From contig NZ_CP055156.1 of NCBI RefSeq assembly GCF_014217805.1, forward strand, positions 124,001-188,000: a DNA stretch of 64,000 nucleotides. The letters run 5' to 3'. The position numbers were made by a program, and so were the translations under genes. Of this stretch, positions 1 to 7,056 are shown piece after piece. This DNA comes from Adhaeribacter swui (GTDB lineage Bacteria > Bacteroidota > Bacteroidia > Cytophagales > Hymenobacteraceae). How positions within the stretch are numbered: the first letter of the stretch is position 1; the number at the start of each line of letters is the position of its first letter. A model generated the notes under the pieces. It searched no databases, was not told where the DNA came from, and saw only the letters and a list, made by a program, of their open reading frames with translations.

Positions 1-14
1 CCATAGATAGATTA

Positions 15-54
15 GCAGGAATTTAAATTTTTAAAAATTTAAAATTTTGCCTGC
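15..54. repeat. AT-core palindrome with GCAGG/CCTGC arms
   Basis: A nearly perfect AT palindrome centred on TTTTTAAAAA (bases 28-37) extends outward as ATTTAAATTTTT against AAAAATTTAAAA. It is flanked by GCAGG at 15-19 and its complement CCTGC at 50-54, with a few unpaired bases on one side. It belongs to the window-wide family of TTTTTAAAAATTT-type words. It could form a hairpin in RNA or be a protein-binding site. Confidence 0.6.
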
Positions 55-145
55 TTACTATGCAATAGATAGCTTCAGCCAGGTGCAAAAAATGACGCTA
101 AACTGTTCGAGCGGTCAGCGAGTTTTTAGCGTCTTGATTTTTTTG

Positions 146-173
146 GTTCTTTTTGTATCAAGACAAAAAGAAC
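146..173. repeat. Inverted repeat, 10-bp arms
   Basis: GTTCTTTTTG at 146-155 and CAAAAAGAAC at 164-173 are perfect complements around an 8-base spacer. The flanking TTGAT and ATCAA bases suggest that the element is a little longer. From memory, similar T-rich and A-rich inverted repeats are dispersed in Cytophagales genomes, but I cannot confirm that here. Confidence 0.5.
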
Positions 174-270
174 AGAACCTCAGCAATGAAACATCTTCAC
201 TCAGCAATTACAACTATAACCGCAGCTATGCGAACGAGAATTTTTTAGCTACGAGCATCAATCTGAAAGG

Positions 271-406
271 CACGGAAGTAACTTCCGCGCCATAGTGGGG
301 GCGCCATAGTAAGGGTTATAGTAAAGGCATGCATTGCAAATCACGGAAGTAAATCCGTGCTATAATAACATATTAAGCAAAACACAGAAGTAAATTCACG
401 TTATAA
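271..406. repeat. Three degenerate copies of a GGAAGTAA palindromic element
   Basis: Three related copies start near 271, 342 and 383. Each reads about CACGGAAGTAA, then CTTCCGCG, ATCCGTG or ATTCACG, then a run like CATAGT or TATAAT. The first has the perfect core GGAAG-TAA-CTTCC. They decay progressively from left to right, which suggests duplication followed by drift. The function is unknown. Confidence 0.5.
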
Positions 407-535
407 AACATACAACAATTTTAAATTTTTTAAATCCGGAAAATCACAAAACCGCAAATAACCATTAAAAATATATACTAAATTACCCCATTCCCGTTAA
501 CTTTCCGGTTTACTTACCTAAAAGCAAAGTTTTTC

Positions 536-1765
536 ATGAACATCGGACAAGGATATCATCTTACCTATTGCACCAACATCCATCCTGGCGAAACCTGGGA
601 CGAAGTTTTCAAAAGCCTGCAAACCTATGTGTTACCCATTAAAGCGCACTTATCGCCAGACAAACCGTTTGGCATTGGTTTACGGCTCTCCGATCAGGCC
701 AGCAAAGATATCCTCACGCAAGATTACCTGGTTCAGTTTAAAACCTGGCTCGAACAAAACGGCTTATATATATTTACAATGAACGGGTTCCCGTTTGGCG
801 GCTTTCACGGGCAGGTAGTAAAAGACGACGTGCACCAACCCGACTGGACCACCACCGCCCGTTTAGAATACACGCAGCGGTTAAGCCAAATTCTGGCAAA
901 ATTACTTCCGGCAGGATTAGACGGCGGAATTTCTACGTCGCCGCTTTCATATAAGCCCTGGTTGCAAAACGACCCGGCCAAAACCGAACAGGTATTTGCC
1001 CAAGGCACCAAACACATGGCCATGCTGGTAGAAAGTTTATACCTGCTGCAACACGAAACCGGAAAAACCATTCACATAGATATAGAGCCGGAGCCGGACG
1101 GTTTACTGGAGAATGCCGCCGAATTTTTAAATTTTTACAATTCCCGGTTAATACCTACCACGGTAGATTATCTGGGCACCCGTTTGGGCTTATCGCCGGA
1201 GCAAGCTACGCAAATAGTAAAAACCCACATGCAGCTGTGCTACGACGTTTGCCATTTTGCTTTGGCCTACGAAGAACCCCAGGTGGTTTTTGATCAACTG
1301 GCCGAAGCCGGGATTAAAATCGGGAAAATACAGATTAGCGCGGCGCTCAAAGCAAAACTTACTCCGGACGCTTCGCAGCGCGAGGCAATTAAAAATGCTT
1401 TCCAGCCGTTCGTAGAATCTACTTACCTGCACCAGGTACTGGTAAAAAACAGCAATGGCTCTATTCAGCAATACCCCGATTTGCCGCCTGCTTTAGAGCA
1501 TATTCAGGATGCCGCAGCCACCGAATGGCGCACGCATTTTCACGTACCTATTTTTGTAGACCAGTTTAACCAATTGCAATCTACCCAGGACGAAATAATT
1601 AAAACTTTAAAATTGCTGCCCGGCAACCCGGTTACCAAGCACCTGGAAGTAGAAACTTATACCTGGGGCGTTTTGCCGCCGGAACTAAAGCAAGAATTAG
1701 GCGCTTCCATTGAGCGTGAGCTTTCCTGGGTTTTAAGTCAATTGCCTGCTGTTGCTCCGGTTTAA
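536..1765 (+). CDS. eboE: EboE, TIM-barrel protein of the Ebo metabolite-traffic cluster
   Basis: The 409-residue protein has the xylose-isomerase-like TIM-barrel pattern of EboE. It opens with GQGYHLTYCTNIHPGETW, has an HIDIEPEPDG strand and a LCYDVCHFALAYEE segment, and ends with a VETYTWGVLP motif. No signal peptide is seen, so it should be cytoplasmic. In cyanobacteria the ebo genes are known to be needed for export of a scytonemin precursor, and in other bacteria the cluster is tied to secondary-metabolite or polyprenyl-related traffic; the reaction of EboE is not established. The ATG at 536 is the natural start, and eboF follows 59 bp later on the same strand, so the two are probably co-transcribed. 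A TAACTTTC box at 498-505 resembles a -7 element but has no clear -33 partner. Confidence 0.85.
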   Translation: MNIGQGYHLTYCTNIHPGETWDEVFKSLQTYVLPIKAHLSPDKPFGIGLRLSDQASKDILTQDYLVQFKTWLEQNGLYIFTMNGFPFGGFHGQVVKDDVHQPDWTTTARLEYTQRLSQILAKLLPAGLDGGISTSPLSYKPWLQNDPAKTEQVFAQGTKHMAMLVESLYLLQHETGKTIHIDIEPEPDGLLENAAEFLNFYNSRLIPTTVDYLGTRLGLSPEQATQIVKTHMQLCYDVCHFALAYEEPQVVFDQLAEAGIKIGKIQISAALKAKLTPDASQREAIKNAFQPFVESTYLHQVLVKNSNGSIQQYPDLPPALEHIQDAAATEWRTHFHVPIFVDQFNQLQSTQDEIIKTLKLLPGNPVTKHLEVETYTWGVLPPELKQELGASIERELSWVLSQLPAVAPV

Positions 1766-1824
1766 CAGAGCAAGTAATAATTGGCTTTATTTCAATTTTT
1801 TAAATATTTGAACATCTTAAAAAC

Positions 1825-3198
1825 ATGCGTAAAACGGTAGTTTTAGATATAGTAGGATTAACCCCTGCCGCCATTGGCAAGAATACTCCTTTTTTAAAAA
1901 AATGGTCCGATGAAGCTAAGTTAGCCACCGTAGGTCATGTTTTACCGGCCGTAACCTGCTCCGTACAGTCTACCTATATTACCGGTAAATGGCCCAGCGA
2001 GCACGGGATTGTGGCGAATGGCTGGTACTTTCGGGATGTATGCGAAATCCGGAACTGGCACCAATCCAATAAGCTGGTAGAAGCCCCTAAAATTTGGGAA
2101 AAAGCCCGCGAGTTGGATCCCACGTTTACCTGCGCTAACATTAACTGGTGGTTTGCCATGAACTCCACCGCCGATTATACCGTAACGCCCCGCCCGCAGT
2201 ATTTAGCCGATGGCCGCAAAATGCCGGATTGCTACACCTACCCCATGGATTTGCGCGGTAAGCTCACGGAGAAATTAGGTACTTTCCCGCTATTCGAGTA
2301 TTGGGGGCCCAAAACCACCATTAACGCCAGCCGTTGGTTAGCCCAGGCCGCCGTAGAAACTGATAAATTATACGACCCTACGCTTACGCTGGTATATTTA
2401 CCGCACCTGGATTATAACTCCCAACGCTACGGTCCTGATCATGCCAGCGTAGCCAAAGATTTAAAAGAAATTGACCAGGTAGTAGGCGACGTAATTACTT
2501 ATTTTGAAGGCCGGGGCGCCCAGGTAATCATTTTATCGGAATATGGCATTGCCAATGTAAGCCGGCCGGTGCACTTAAACCGGGTTTTGCGGCAACACAA
2601 TTATCTATCAATTCGGGAAGAACGCAGTTTAGAACTCCTGGACCCCGGCACTTGTAAAGCTTTTGCGGTAGCCGATCACCAAGTGGCTCATATTTACGTG
2701 AACGATCTATCCAAAATAAACGAAGTCCGGAAGTTAATTGAAAGTGTACCGGGCGTAGAAAAAGTTTTGGGTCCGGAAGAAAAAGCAGCTTATCATATTA
2801 ATCACGACCGGGCCGGCGAGTTAATAGCCATTGCTGACAAAGATTCCTGGTTTACGTATTATTACTGGCTCGACGATGCCAAAGCGCCCGATTTTGCCCG
2901 CATCATTGATATTCACCGCAAACCGGGCTTCGACCCGGTAGAAATGTTTACCAATCCGGAAATTAAAATGCTGATGCCAAAGGTGGGCTTTAAAGTTTTA
3001 AAGAAAAAGCTTGGCTTCCGAATGCTGATGGATATTATTCCGCTGGATGCTACTTTAGTAGGCGGCTCACACGGTCGTGAACCGGAATCGCCGGAGAAAG
3101 GCCCCTTATTCATCACCAAAAATAAAGATTTGCTACCCTCCGATAGCATAGCGCCCACCGAAGTATTTAATTTGATGCTGGCGCATTTGCAAGCATAA
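1825..3198 (+). CDS. eboF: EboF, alkaline-phosphatase-superfamily hydrolase
   Basis: This 457-residue protein has the nucleotide pyrophosphatase/phosphodiesterase fold. It begins VVLDIVGLTP, carries the nucleophile region VTCSVQSTYITG near residues 43-54 followed by PSEHGIVANGW, then HLDYNSQRYGPDH, and ends with the metal-binding GSHGREPESPEKGP. In most relatives the second metal site reads D-H-G, but here it is LSEYGI, so Asp and His are replaced by Glu and Tyr. I believe this is usual for EboF, but cannot check. It has no signal peptide. It directly follows eboE, and the pair is the 3' end of an Ebo operon, closed by a strong terminator. Substrate unknown; a phosphoester hydrolysis in the same metabolite-traffic pathway is likely. 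Confidence 0.82.
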   Translation: MRKTVVLDIVGLTPAAIGKNTPFLKKWSDEAKLATVGHVLPAVTCSVQSTYITGKWPSEHGIVANGWYFRDVCEIRNWHQSNKLVEAPKIWEKARELDPTFTCANINWWFAMNSTADYTVTPRPQYLADGRKMPDCYTYPMDLRGKLTEKLGTFPLFEYWGPKTTINASRWLAQAAVETDKLYDPTLTLVYLPHLDYNSQRYGPDHASVAKDLKEIDQVVGDVITYFEGRGAQVIILSEYGIANVSRPVHLNRVLRQHNYLSIREERSLELLDPGTCKAFAVADHQVAHIYVNDLSKINEVRKLIESVPGVEKVLGPEEKAAYHINHDRAGELIAIADKDSWFTYYYWLDDAKAPDFARIIDIHRKPGFDPVEMFTNPEIKMLMPKVGFKVLKKKLGFRMLMDIIPLDATLVGGSHGREPESPEKGPLFITKNKDLLPSDSIAPTEVFNLMLAHLQA

Positions 3199-3228
3199 AA
3201 AAAGCCCGCAAGTTAGCGGGCTTTTTTT
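3199..3228. terminator. Bidirectional terminator between convergent genes
   Basis: AGCCCGC at 3203-3209 pairs with GCGGGCT at 3216-3222 around a 6-base loop, with an A run before and a T run after. It can end eboF on the plus strand and the beta-barrel gene on the minus strand. Confidence 0.93.
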
Positions 3229-3261
3229 TAATTTTTAAAATAATACGTTTTCAAAAAATAA

Positions 3262-4068
3262 CTAACGAGGTATGCGCCAGGTAATGCCACCACCCGTATA
3301 AAAATCAGGGGCGGCTTCCGAAACAGCCGCTCCGGCATAAACATCCAATTGTAAGTTAGGAAGTATCTGAAACATAAACCCGCCATCCAAACTGCTATCC
3401 ACTGATTCCCGTAAAACCTTTGTGGCTTCGTATTCGGCGAAAATTTTTAAAATATCGTTTACTTTTAAATTTGTTGAAATACTGTACAACATTTCACCCT
3501 GGTATTCTTCGTGATCCATTAGCTTGCGGTAACCAACATTATATTGCAACTCTAGCTTTTCGGACAACTTGTTATTTAATAGCAATCTTCCTTCTGGTGC
3601 TGCATGAGGAGGGCGTAATTCCTTAATACCTACCGGTAACATTATATTTCCCAGAATGGATATATCCGGCAAAGCCCCTTTTCCTTTAATTAAAGCTATT
3701 TTGGCTCCAAGATGTACATTATCAAAACCTTGTACAATTTCATCTTGCCCGAGCAAACCACTTCCAGACTTAAACTTTTGTCTATCTTTCTCAAAATCAA
3801 AGTTAATCCGGAACTCCGCATTTTTTAAAATTCCGATCCGGATTAAGGTAGTAGGGTACAAAAATGTTTTTTCCTGTATGCTTAGTGTTTGATCATTTTT
3901 AAACTCTACCCCTGTTTCGAGCTGAATGGTTTTATGAGGTACAATGGCAGCTCCTTGCGTAAAGTTAGGACGATCTGAATCTAATTCGGGCTGGTCTGTG
4001 GTAGATTGCGAAAAGGCAGAAACTGAAATAAGAATAAAGAAAGAGGTTACGAGTAAATTATATTTCAT
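3262..4068 (-). CDS. Outer-membrane transporter-like protein (Phenol_MetA_deg type)
   Basis: This 268-residue protein has an N-terminal Sec signal ending in SAFSQ. The mature part starts with DQPELDSDRPNFTQGAAIVP, the typical opening of the MetA-pathway/phenol-degradation outer-membrane family (pfam13557). Alternating beta-strand patterns follow (IQLETGVEF, LIRIGILKNAEFRINFDF, LQLDVYAGAAVS) and the chain ends in a strand, GGGITWRIPR, as beta-barrels do. It probably sits in the outer membrane. The family is often annotated 'transporter', but the substrate is unknown and an involvement in phenol degradation should not be assumed. It stands alone and converges on eboF. Confidence 0.75.
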   Translation of the reverse strand: MKYNLLVTSFFILISVSAFSQSTTDQPELDSDRPNFTQGAAIVPHKTIQLETGVEFKNDQTLSIQEKTFLYPTTLIRIGILKNAEFRINFDFEKDRQKFKSGSGLLGQDEIVQGFDNVHLGAKIALIKGKGALPDISILGNIMLPVGIKELRPPHAAPEGRLLLNNKLSEKLELQYNVGYRKLMDHEEYQGEMLYSISTNLKVNDILKIFAEYEATKVLRESVDSSLDGGFMFQILPNLQLDVYAGAAVSEAAPDFYTGGGITWRIPR

Positions 4069-4150
4069 ATGCTACGTTTGATTATTTCGCATATACGTGT
4101 AACCCCAAGCAAAGATGTAGTCTGTAACCCGCCTATTTAGTAGCCATAAA

Positions 4151-4178
4151 AAAAGCCGGATAGAGCCGGCTTTTTTTT
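4151..4178 (-). terminator. Rho-independent terminator
   Basis: GCCGG at 4155-4159 pairs with CCGGC at 4166-4170, flanked by A and T runs. It lies just downstream of the minus-strand gene at 4192-4560, with its A run serving as the T tract on that strand. Confidence 0.85.
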
Positions 4179-4191
4179 CAAATTCAATCTG

Positions 4192-4560
4192 CTATGTAAT
4201 AATTCGTTTGGTGCGGTTTAAGGATAAAAAGTAAATAACCAACGTAAAACCCGCTACGGCTAAACCTAACGACTCGCGGCCTTCTTCAATGTTTATGGTT
4301 TTCATACCGTGTTGCAACGCTACTCCCTCCCAATGAGCCGGCCACATAAAAAACGTTCCTGCAAAATAAATCACTGCCAGTACTAACAATATTCCTTTTA
4401 AACTATTCGTCCATCTACCGAAAAAAATTAACAACGATATAATTGCCGGTAAAATGTAAATGGGCATCCAATAATAAGGATCCGGATCGTTGTATTGCAC
4501 TACGGTGGCGTATAAAAAAGCAACCGTCATTAGCAAACAAAAAATTCTTAATGGGCTCAT
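4192..4560 (-). CDS. Transmembrane-220-family protein
   Basis: This 122-residue integral membrane protein has four predicted helices: near residues 5-22, 31-49, 56-74 and 95-113. The VQYNDPDPYYWMPIY segment between helices 1 and 2 and the WPAHW motif before helix 4 are the hallmarks of the transmembrane 220 family (pfam15071). Function is unknown. It has no cytoplasmic domain to speak of and no operon partner. Confidence 0.78.
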   Translation of the reverse strand: MSPLRIFCLLMTVAFLYATVVQYNDPDPYYWMPIYILPAIISLLIFFGRWTNSLKGILLVLAVIYFAGTFFMWPAHWEGVALQHGMKTINIEEGRESLGLAVAGFTLVIYFLSLNRTKRIIT

Positions 4561-4939
4561 ATACTTCGTATGTTTATAATGAAAGGCTAAATATAGAAGG
4601 TATTAGGTTAATAAAAGCTGACTAAAATCATGCAAATATCGCTATTCTAGCAAAAATTTAAAAAATCAATCGTTTAACTACTTTTACTATTCTCTTTAAA
4701 CAACGTTGGGGCATTTCGGCGAAAAATCTTTTGCTTGTTTGCCACACTAATCTATTCCGAAGTTGAAATAATTTATAAAACGAGCAGCCGTAAAATTACG
4801 GCTACTTGCAAGCAATTAGGGTTATTTCTTAGCCACCTGATTTTTTAAATTTTCCGTTGTTTACAGCCTCACTAGGTTCAGGCAGTGTATATCTTTAATC
4901 GGGTTGCAGCTAAGTAAATTTCTTTAATTAGATTCAATC
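4561..4939. other. Intergenic region without a gene
   Basis: Nothing coding is seen. A hairpin at 4786-4803 (AGCCGTA against TACGGCT, 4-base loop) lies downstream of the minus-strand gene at 4940 and has a T-rich stretch after it on that strand, so it may be a weak terminator. One copy of the AT word (TTTTTTAAATTTTCC) lies near 4843. Confidence 0.5.
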
Positions 4940-5479
4940 CTAAAGTTCACTGATCATACCCATAATAATTACAAACCACATCATGGCCCCTATTACCAGA
5001 ACGGCAATTTGCCGGCCGCTAAAGTAGTTTTGCTCCAGAACGGTTAACTCCGGCGAATTTCTTTTGGCAAAGTTTAAAGCTTTAAAAGGTGGGATTAAAA
5101 ATAAAACGCTGCTCATTCCCAGTAATAACCCAAAACCATTCGGCAATTTGGTAATAAACACCGAAACTAAGTAACCTATAAATAACAAATCTACGGAGTA
5201 CCGGGTAGTTACCCCTTTTTGATTAGCATAGTTTTTTATCTTTTTTAATAAGGTATACAGGAAAAACAGGTTAAAAAGAGCTCTGCCGGCCGGCATAATA
5301 TCTAAATCTTCTTTTTGCTGGTAAAAACGCCAGGCTTTATACACCCACCATATCTCATACAAGCCGAACGACAGGATAGATAGAAGAATAAATTTAGGAA
5401 CACTAATTAAATACTGCGTTTCAACGGTGCTATCTACGCTAAAATCAGCGCCGTTTAAGCTAATGTTTTGACTTTCCAC
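4940..5479 (-). CDS. DUF4234-like integral membrane protein
   Basis: This 179-residue membrane protein has a short polar N-terminus, a first helix FILLSILSFGLYEIWWVYKAW near 30-50, and three or four further helices, the last ending at the C-terminus (IAVLVIGAMMWFVIIMG). The Leu-rich helix leading into L-Y-x-x-W-W-V-Y-K resembles the DUF4234 family, in which the motif is usually followed by a charged loop, as here (QQKEDLDIMPAGR). The function is unknown. It is a single gene upstream of the tRNA and both are on the minus strand. Confidence 0.55.
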   Translation of the reverse strand: MESQNISLNGADFSVDSTVETQYLISVPKFILLSILSFGLYEIWWVYKAWRFYQQKEDLDIMPAGRALFNLFFLYTLLKKIKNYANQKGVTTRYSVDLLFIGYLVSVFITKLPNGFGLLLGMSSVLFLIPPFKALNFAKRNSPELTVLEQNYFSGRQIAVLVIGAMMWFVIIMGMISEL

Positions 5480-5700
5480 TACTTTTTAAAAAATTTTAAT
5501 TTGGGTTGATTACCTGAAACCGTAATACTAGTTGCAGATTAAATTACGCACCAAATATATAGTTAAAATCATATATAATATAATATTTCAGCAATATTTA
5601 TTTTATATTATATAAAGTCATACATCTAGCAGGTCATCCACTTTGTTGCATTTAAAAAAAGCAGGAGAATAAGCATGAGTTTTAAGAAAGGCCGGTATAC

Positions 5701-5736
5701 AAAAAGCCTTATAACTGCTACGTTATAAGGCTTTTT
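5701..5736 (-). terminator. Terminator of the tRNA-Leu gene
   Basis: AAAAAGCCTTATAAC at 5701-5715 faces GTTATAAGGCTTTTT at 5722-5736 across a 6-base loop. It lies directly downstream of the tRNA on the minus strand and supplies a T tract there. Confidence 0.93.
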
Positions 5737-5741
5737 GTTTG

Positions 5742-5824
5742 TGCGCGCGGGGAGATTCGAACTCCCACACCCGTAAGGCACCACCCCCTCAAGATGGCGT
5801 GTCTACCAGTTTCACCACGTGCGC
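5742..5824 (-). tRNA. tRNA-Leu (anticodon GAG)
   Basis: The reverse complement folds into an 83-nt class II tRNA. The acceptor GCGCACG faces CGCGCGC, followed by discriminator A. The D-arm carries TGGTAGAC, the anticodon stem CCATC/GGTGG holds loop TTGAGGG with anticodon GAG, a long variable arm follows, and the T-arm is GGGAG-TTCGAAT-CTCCC. It reads CUC and CUU leucine codons. No CCA is encoded. Acceptor pair 5:68 is an A-C mismatch while the rest of the stem pairs. A promoter and a terminator bracket it closely, so it is a stand-alone transcript. Confidence 0.97.
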
Positions 5825-5843
5825 AGGGTAATTTTAGGAGCCG

Positions 5844-5874
5844 CAAATGTACATATCTTTTGCCATCTGTACAA
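5844..5874 (-). promoter_or_regulatory. Bacteroidota-type promoter of tRNA-Leu
   Basis: On the minus strand TTG (5874-5872), a 20-nt spacer and TACATTTG (5851-5844) match the TTG-N19/21-TAnnTTTG housekeeping consensus of Bacteroidota. Transcription would start a few bases before the tRNA 5' end at 5824. This is among the clearest promoters in the window. Confidence 0.8.
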
Positions 5875-5954
5875 TACTGGTTTCCTAAATTAAACTTCAG
5901 AAAAACTAAATTTTAAAAATATTTCTATTTTGGGCACATAATAACTCACAAAAA

Positions 5955-5991
5955 AACCCGTATTGATACCAAAGTGGTAGCAATGCGGGTT
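5955..5991 (-). terminator. Terminator of the Ser/Thr-rich lipoprotein gene
   Basis: AACCCG(T)ATTG at 5955 onward pairs with CAAT(G)CGGGTT ending at 5991, with one mismatch. A run of A before it becomes a T tract on the minus strand, where it follows the gene at 6056-6274. Confidence 0.82.
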
Positions 5992-6055
5992 ACAATAAGT
6001 ATAGCGTATTAGAAAATTCTTTTTAGCTGTTTTACTTAATTCTTAATAGTAAAAA

Positions 6056-6274
6056 TTACTGAGCAGAAGCTGAATCAGTAGTGGTAGTAGCAGCTGAATC
6101 AGTAGTCATGGCATCAGTAGCAGCGCTATCAGCTGACATAGTTGCATCAGTACCTTCAGTAGTTTCAGTAGTTTCGGTTGAAGTACCTTCAGTTGAAGTT
6201 TCTGATTTGCAAGAAGCGAAAGAAACAGCAATAGCGGCGAAAGCTACGAAGGTGAATTTTGTTAGGTTTTTCAT
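6056..6274 (-). CDS. Small Ser/Thr/Asp/Glu-rich lipoprotein
   Basis: The 72-residue product begins MKNLTKFTFVAFAAIAVSFASC, a signal peptide with a lipobox ending at Cys22. The mature 50 residues are almost entirely Ser, Thr, Ala, Asp, Glu and Gly, with imperfect TDSAAT and TETTE repeats. It should be a strongly acidic, disordered lipid-anchored peptide. No enzymatic domain is possible. Comparable tiny acidic lipoproteins occur in relatives without an assigned role. It has its own terminator and points away from the sigma-factor gene, whose promoter region starts about 60 bp away. Confidence 0.72.
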   Translation of the reverse strand: MKNLTKFTFVAFAAIAVSFASCKSETSTEGTSTETTETTEGTDATMSADSAATDAMTTDSAATTTTDSASAQ

Positions 6275-6337
6275 TGTTGTTGCTAAATTTATTTGTGTTT
6301 CGGGTTAATTTCACCTTCATACCGCAAAACAGAAAAG

Positions 6338-6379
6338 GTAACCCAATTAAAATAAATATTTTTTTCTGGGTTACATTTG
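6338..6379 (+). promoter_or_regulatory. Sigma-operon promoter with flanking inverted repeat
   Basis: TACATTTG at 6372-6379 is a perfect -7 box about 30 bp before the sigma-factor ATG, but no TTG lies at the right distance. An 8-bp inverted repeat, GTAACCCA at 6338-6345 and TGGGTTAC at 6367-6374, overlaps the -7 box. This could be an operator, or the -33 part of a promoter read by an alternative sigma factor. Confidence 0.5.
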
Positions 6380-6408
6380 CAGCCCCTAAAGTATTAAAAA
6401 AGAATTTA

Positions 6409-6984
6409 ATGCATAAAGCACTTTATTTTTCAGATGAAGCCATTATTCACGGAATAGTTAACGACGATGAGGAAGCGCTGGCTTACTTATATCGGCTGCA
6501 CTTTCCTATGATTCTGAACTTTATCTTAACCAATAGTGGCACCGAAGACGAAGCAAAAGATATTTATCAGGAAAGCATTATTGTTTTCTACGAGAAAATT
6601 AAAGCCGGAAGCCTGGAGTTAAACTGCCAGATTAAAACTTACATTTATTCTGTTAGCCGGCGCTTGTGGTTAAAAAAATTAGCTGAAAAAAGTAAATACA
6701 GCAGTGCCTCCATTAACGATTCGGATGCTTATTTAAATTTATTAAGTGATGCGGCGGTAATAGATGAAAACGACCAGAAATTTAGTACCATGGCTCAGGC
6801 CTTAAACCAATTAGGAGAACCTTGCCGCACCTTACTGGAAGATTATTATTTTCAGGATTTATCGATGCAACTGATAACCGAAAAATTTGGTTATACCAAT
6901 GCCGACAATACTAAGAATCAAAAATATAAATGCTTAATGCGGTTAAAAAAGCTGTTTTTTAGTTTATATAAAATGCAGGAATAA
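6409..6984 (+). CDS. RNA polymerase sigma factor, sigma-70 family (ECF-like)
   Basis: I start the gene at the ATG at 6409, because the reading frame upstream of it is AT-rich non-coding sequence. The 191-residue product has region 2 near residues 15-65 (DEEALAYLYRLHFPMIL, EDEAKDIYQESIIVFYEK) and region 4 near 135-190 (LGEPCRTLLEDYYFQDLSMQ, ending in a basic helix). The size and two-domain plan fit an ECF-type sigma factor. The next gene, 72 bp downstream, encodes an anti-sigma-like membrane protein with a protease domain, so the pair probably forms one regulatory operon. The promoter at 6372 has an inverted repeat, so autoregulation is possible. Confidence 0.85.
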   Translation: MHKALYFSDEAIIHGIVNDDEEALAYLYRLHFPMILNFILTNSGTEDEAKDIYQESIIVFYEKIKAGSLELNCQIKTYIYSVSRRLWLKKLAEKSKYSSASINDSDAYLNLLSDAAVIDENDQKFSTMAQALNQLGEPCRTLLEDYYFQDLSMQLITEKFGYTNADNTKNQKYKCLMRLKKLFFSLYKMQE

Positions 6985-7056
6985 ATAGGGCTACGCATAC
7001 CCTAGTAATTTTTTAAAAACATTGGCGATGCATGTATTGGAACGCTAATTAGTACC

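Larger units (their letters stand above)
1..535. other. Repeat-rich non-coding region upstream of eboE
   Basis: I see no credible gene in these 535 bp. A possible 82-codon reading frame at 47-295 crosses the inverted repeat at 146-173 and has a low-complexity, unfamily-like translation, so I do not call it. The region holds an AT-core palindrome, an inverted repeat and three copies of a short GGAAGTAA element, each listed separately. It separates eboE from whatever lies to the left, where the other ebo genes would be expected. Confidence 0.6.

Noticed and set aside
15-54. A CRISPR-like or origin-like element at the left edge
   Set aside because: There are no spaced direct repeats and no DnaA-box cluster; only an AT palindrome is present.
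47-295. Reading frame of 82 codons in the left repeat region
   Set aside because: It runs across an inverted repeat, has a low-complexity translation and matches no family that I know.
6259-6408. Fifty extra N-terminal codons of the sigma factor
   Set aside because: The segment is AT-rich, contains the inferred promoter, and the family normally begins close to the ATG at 6409.
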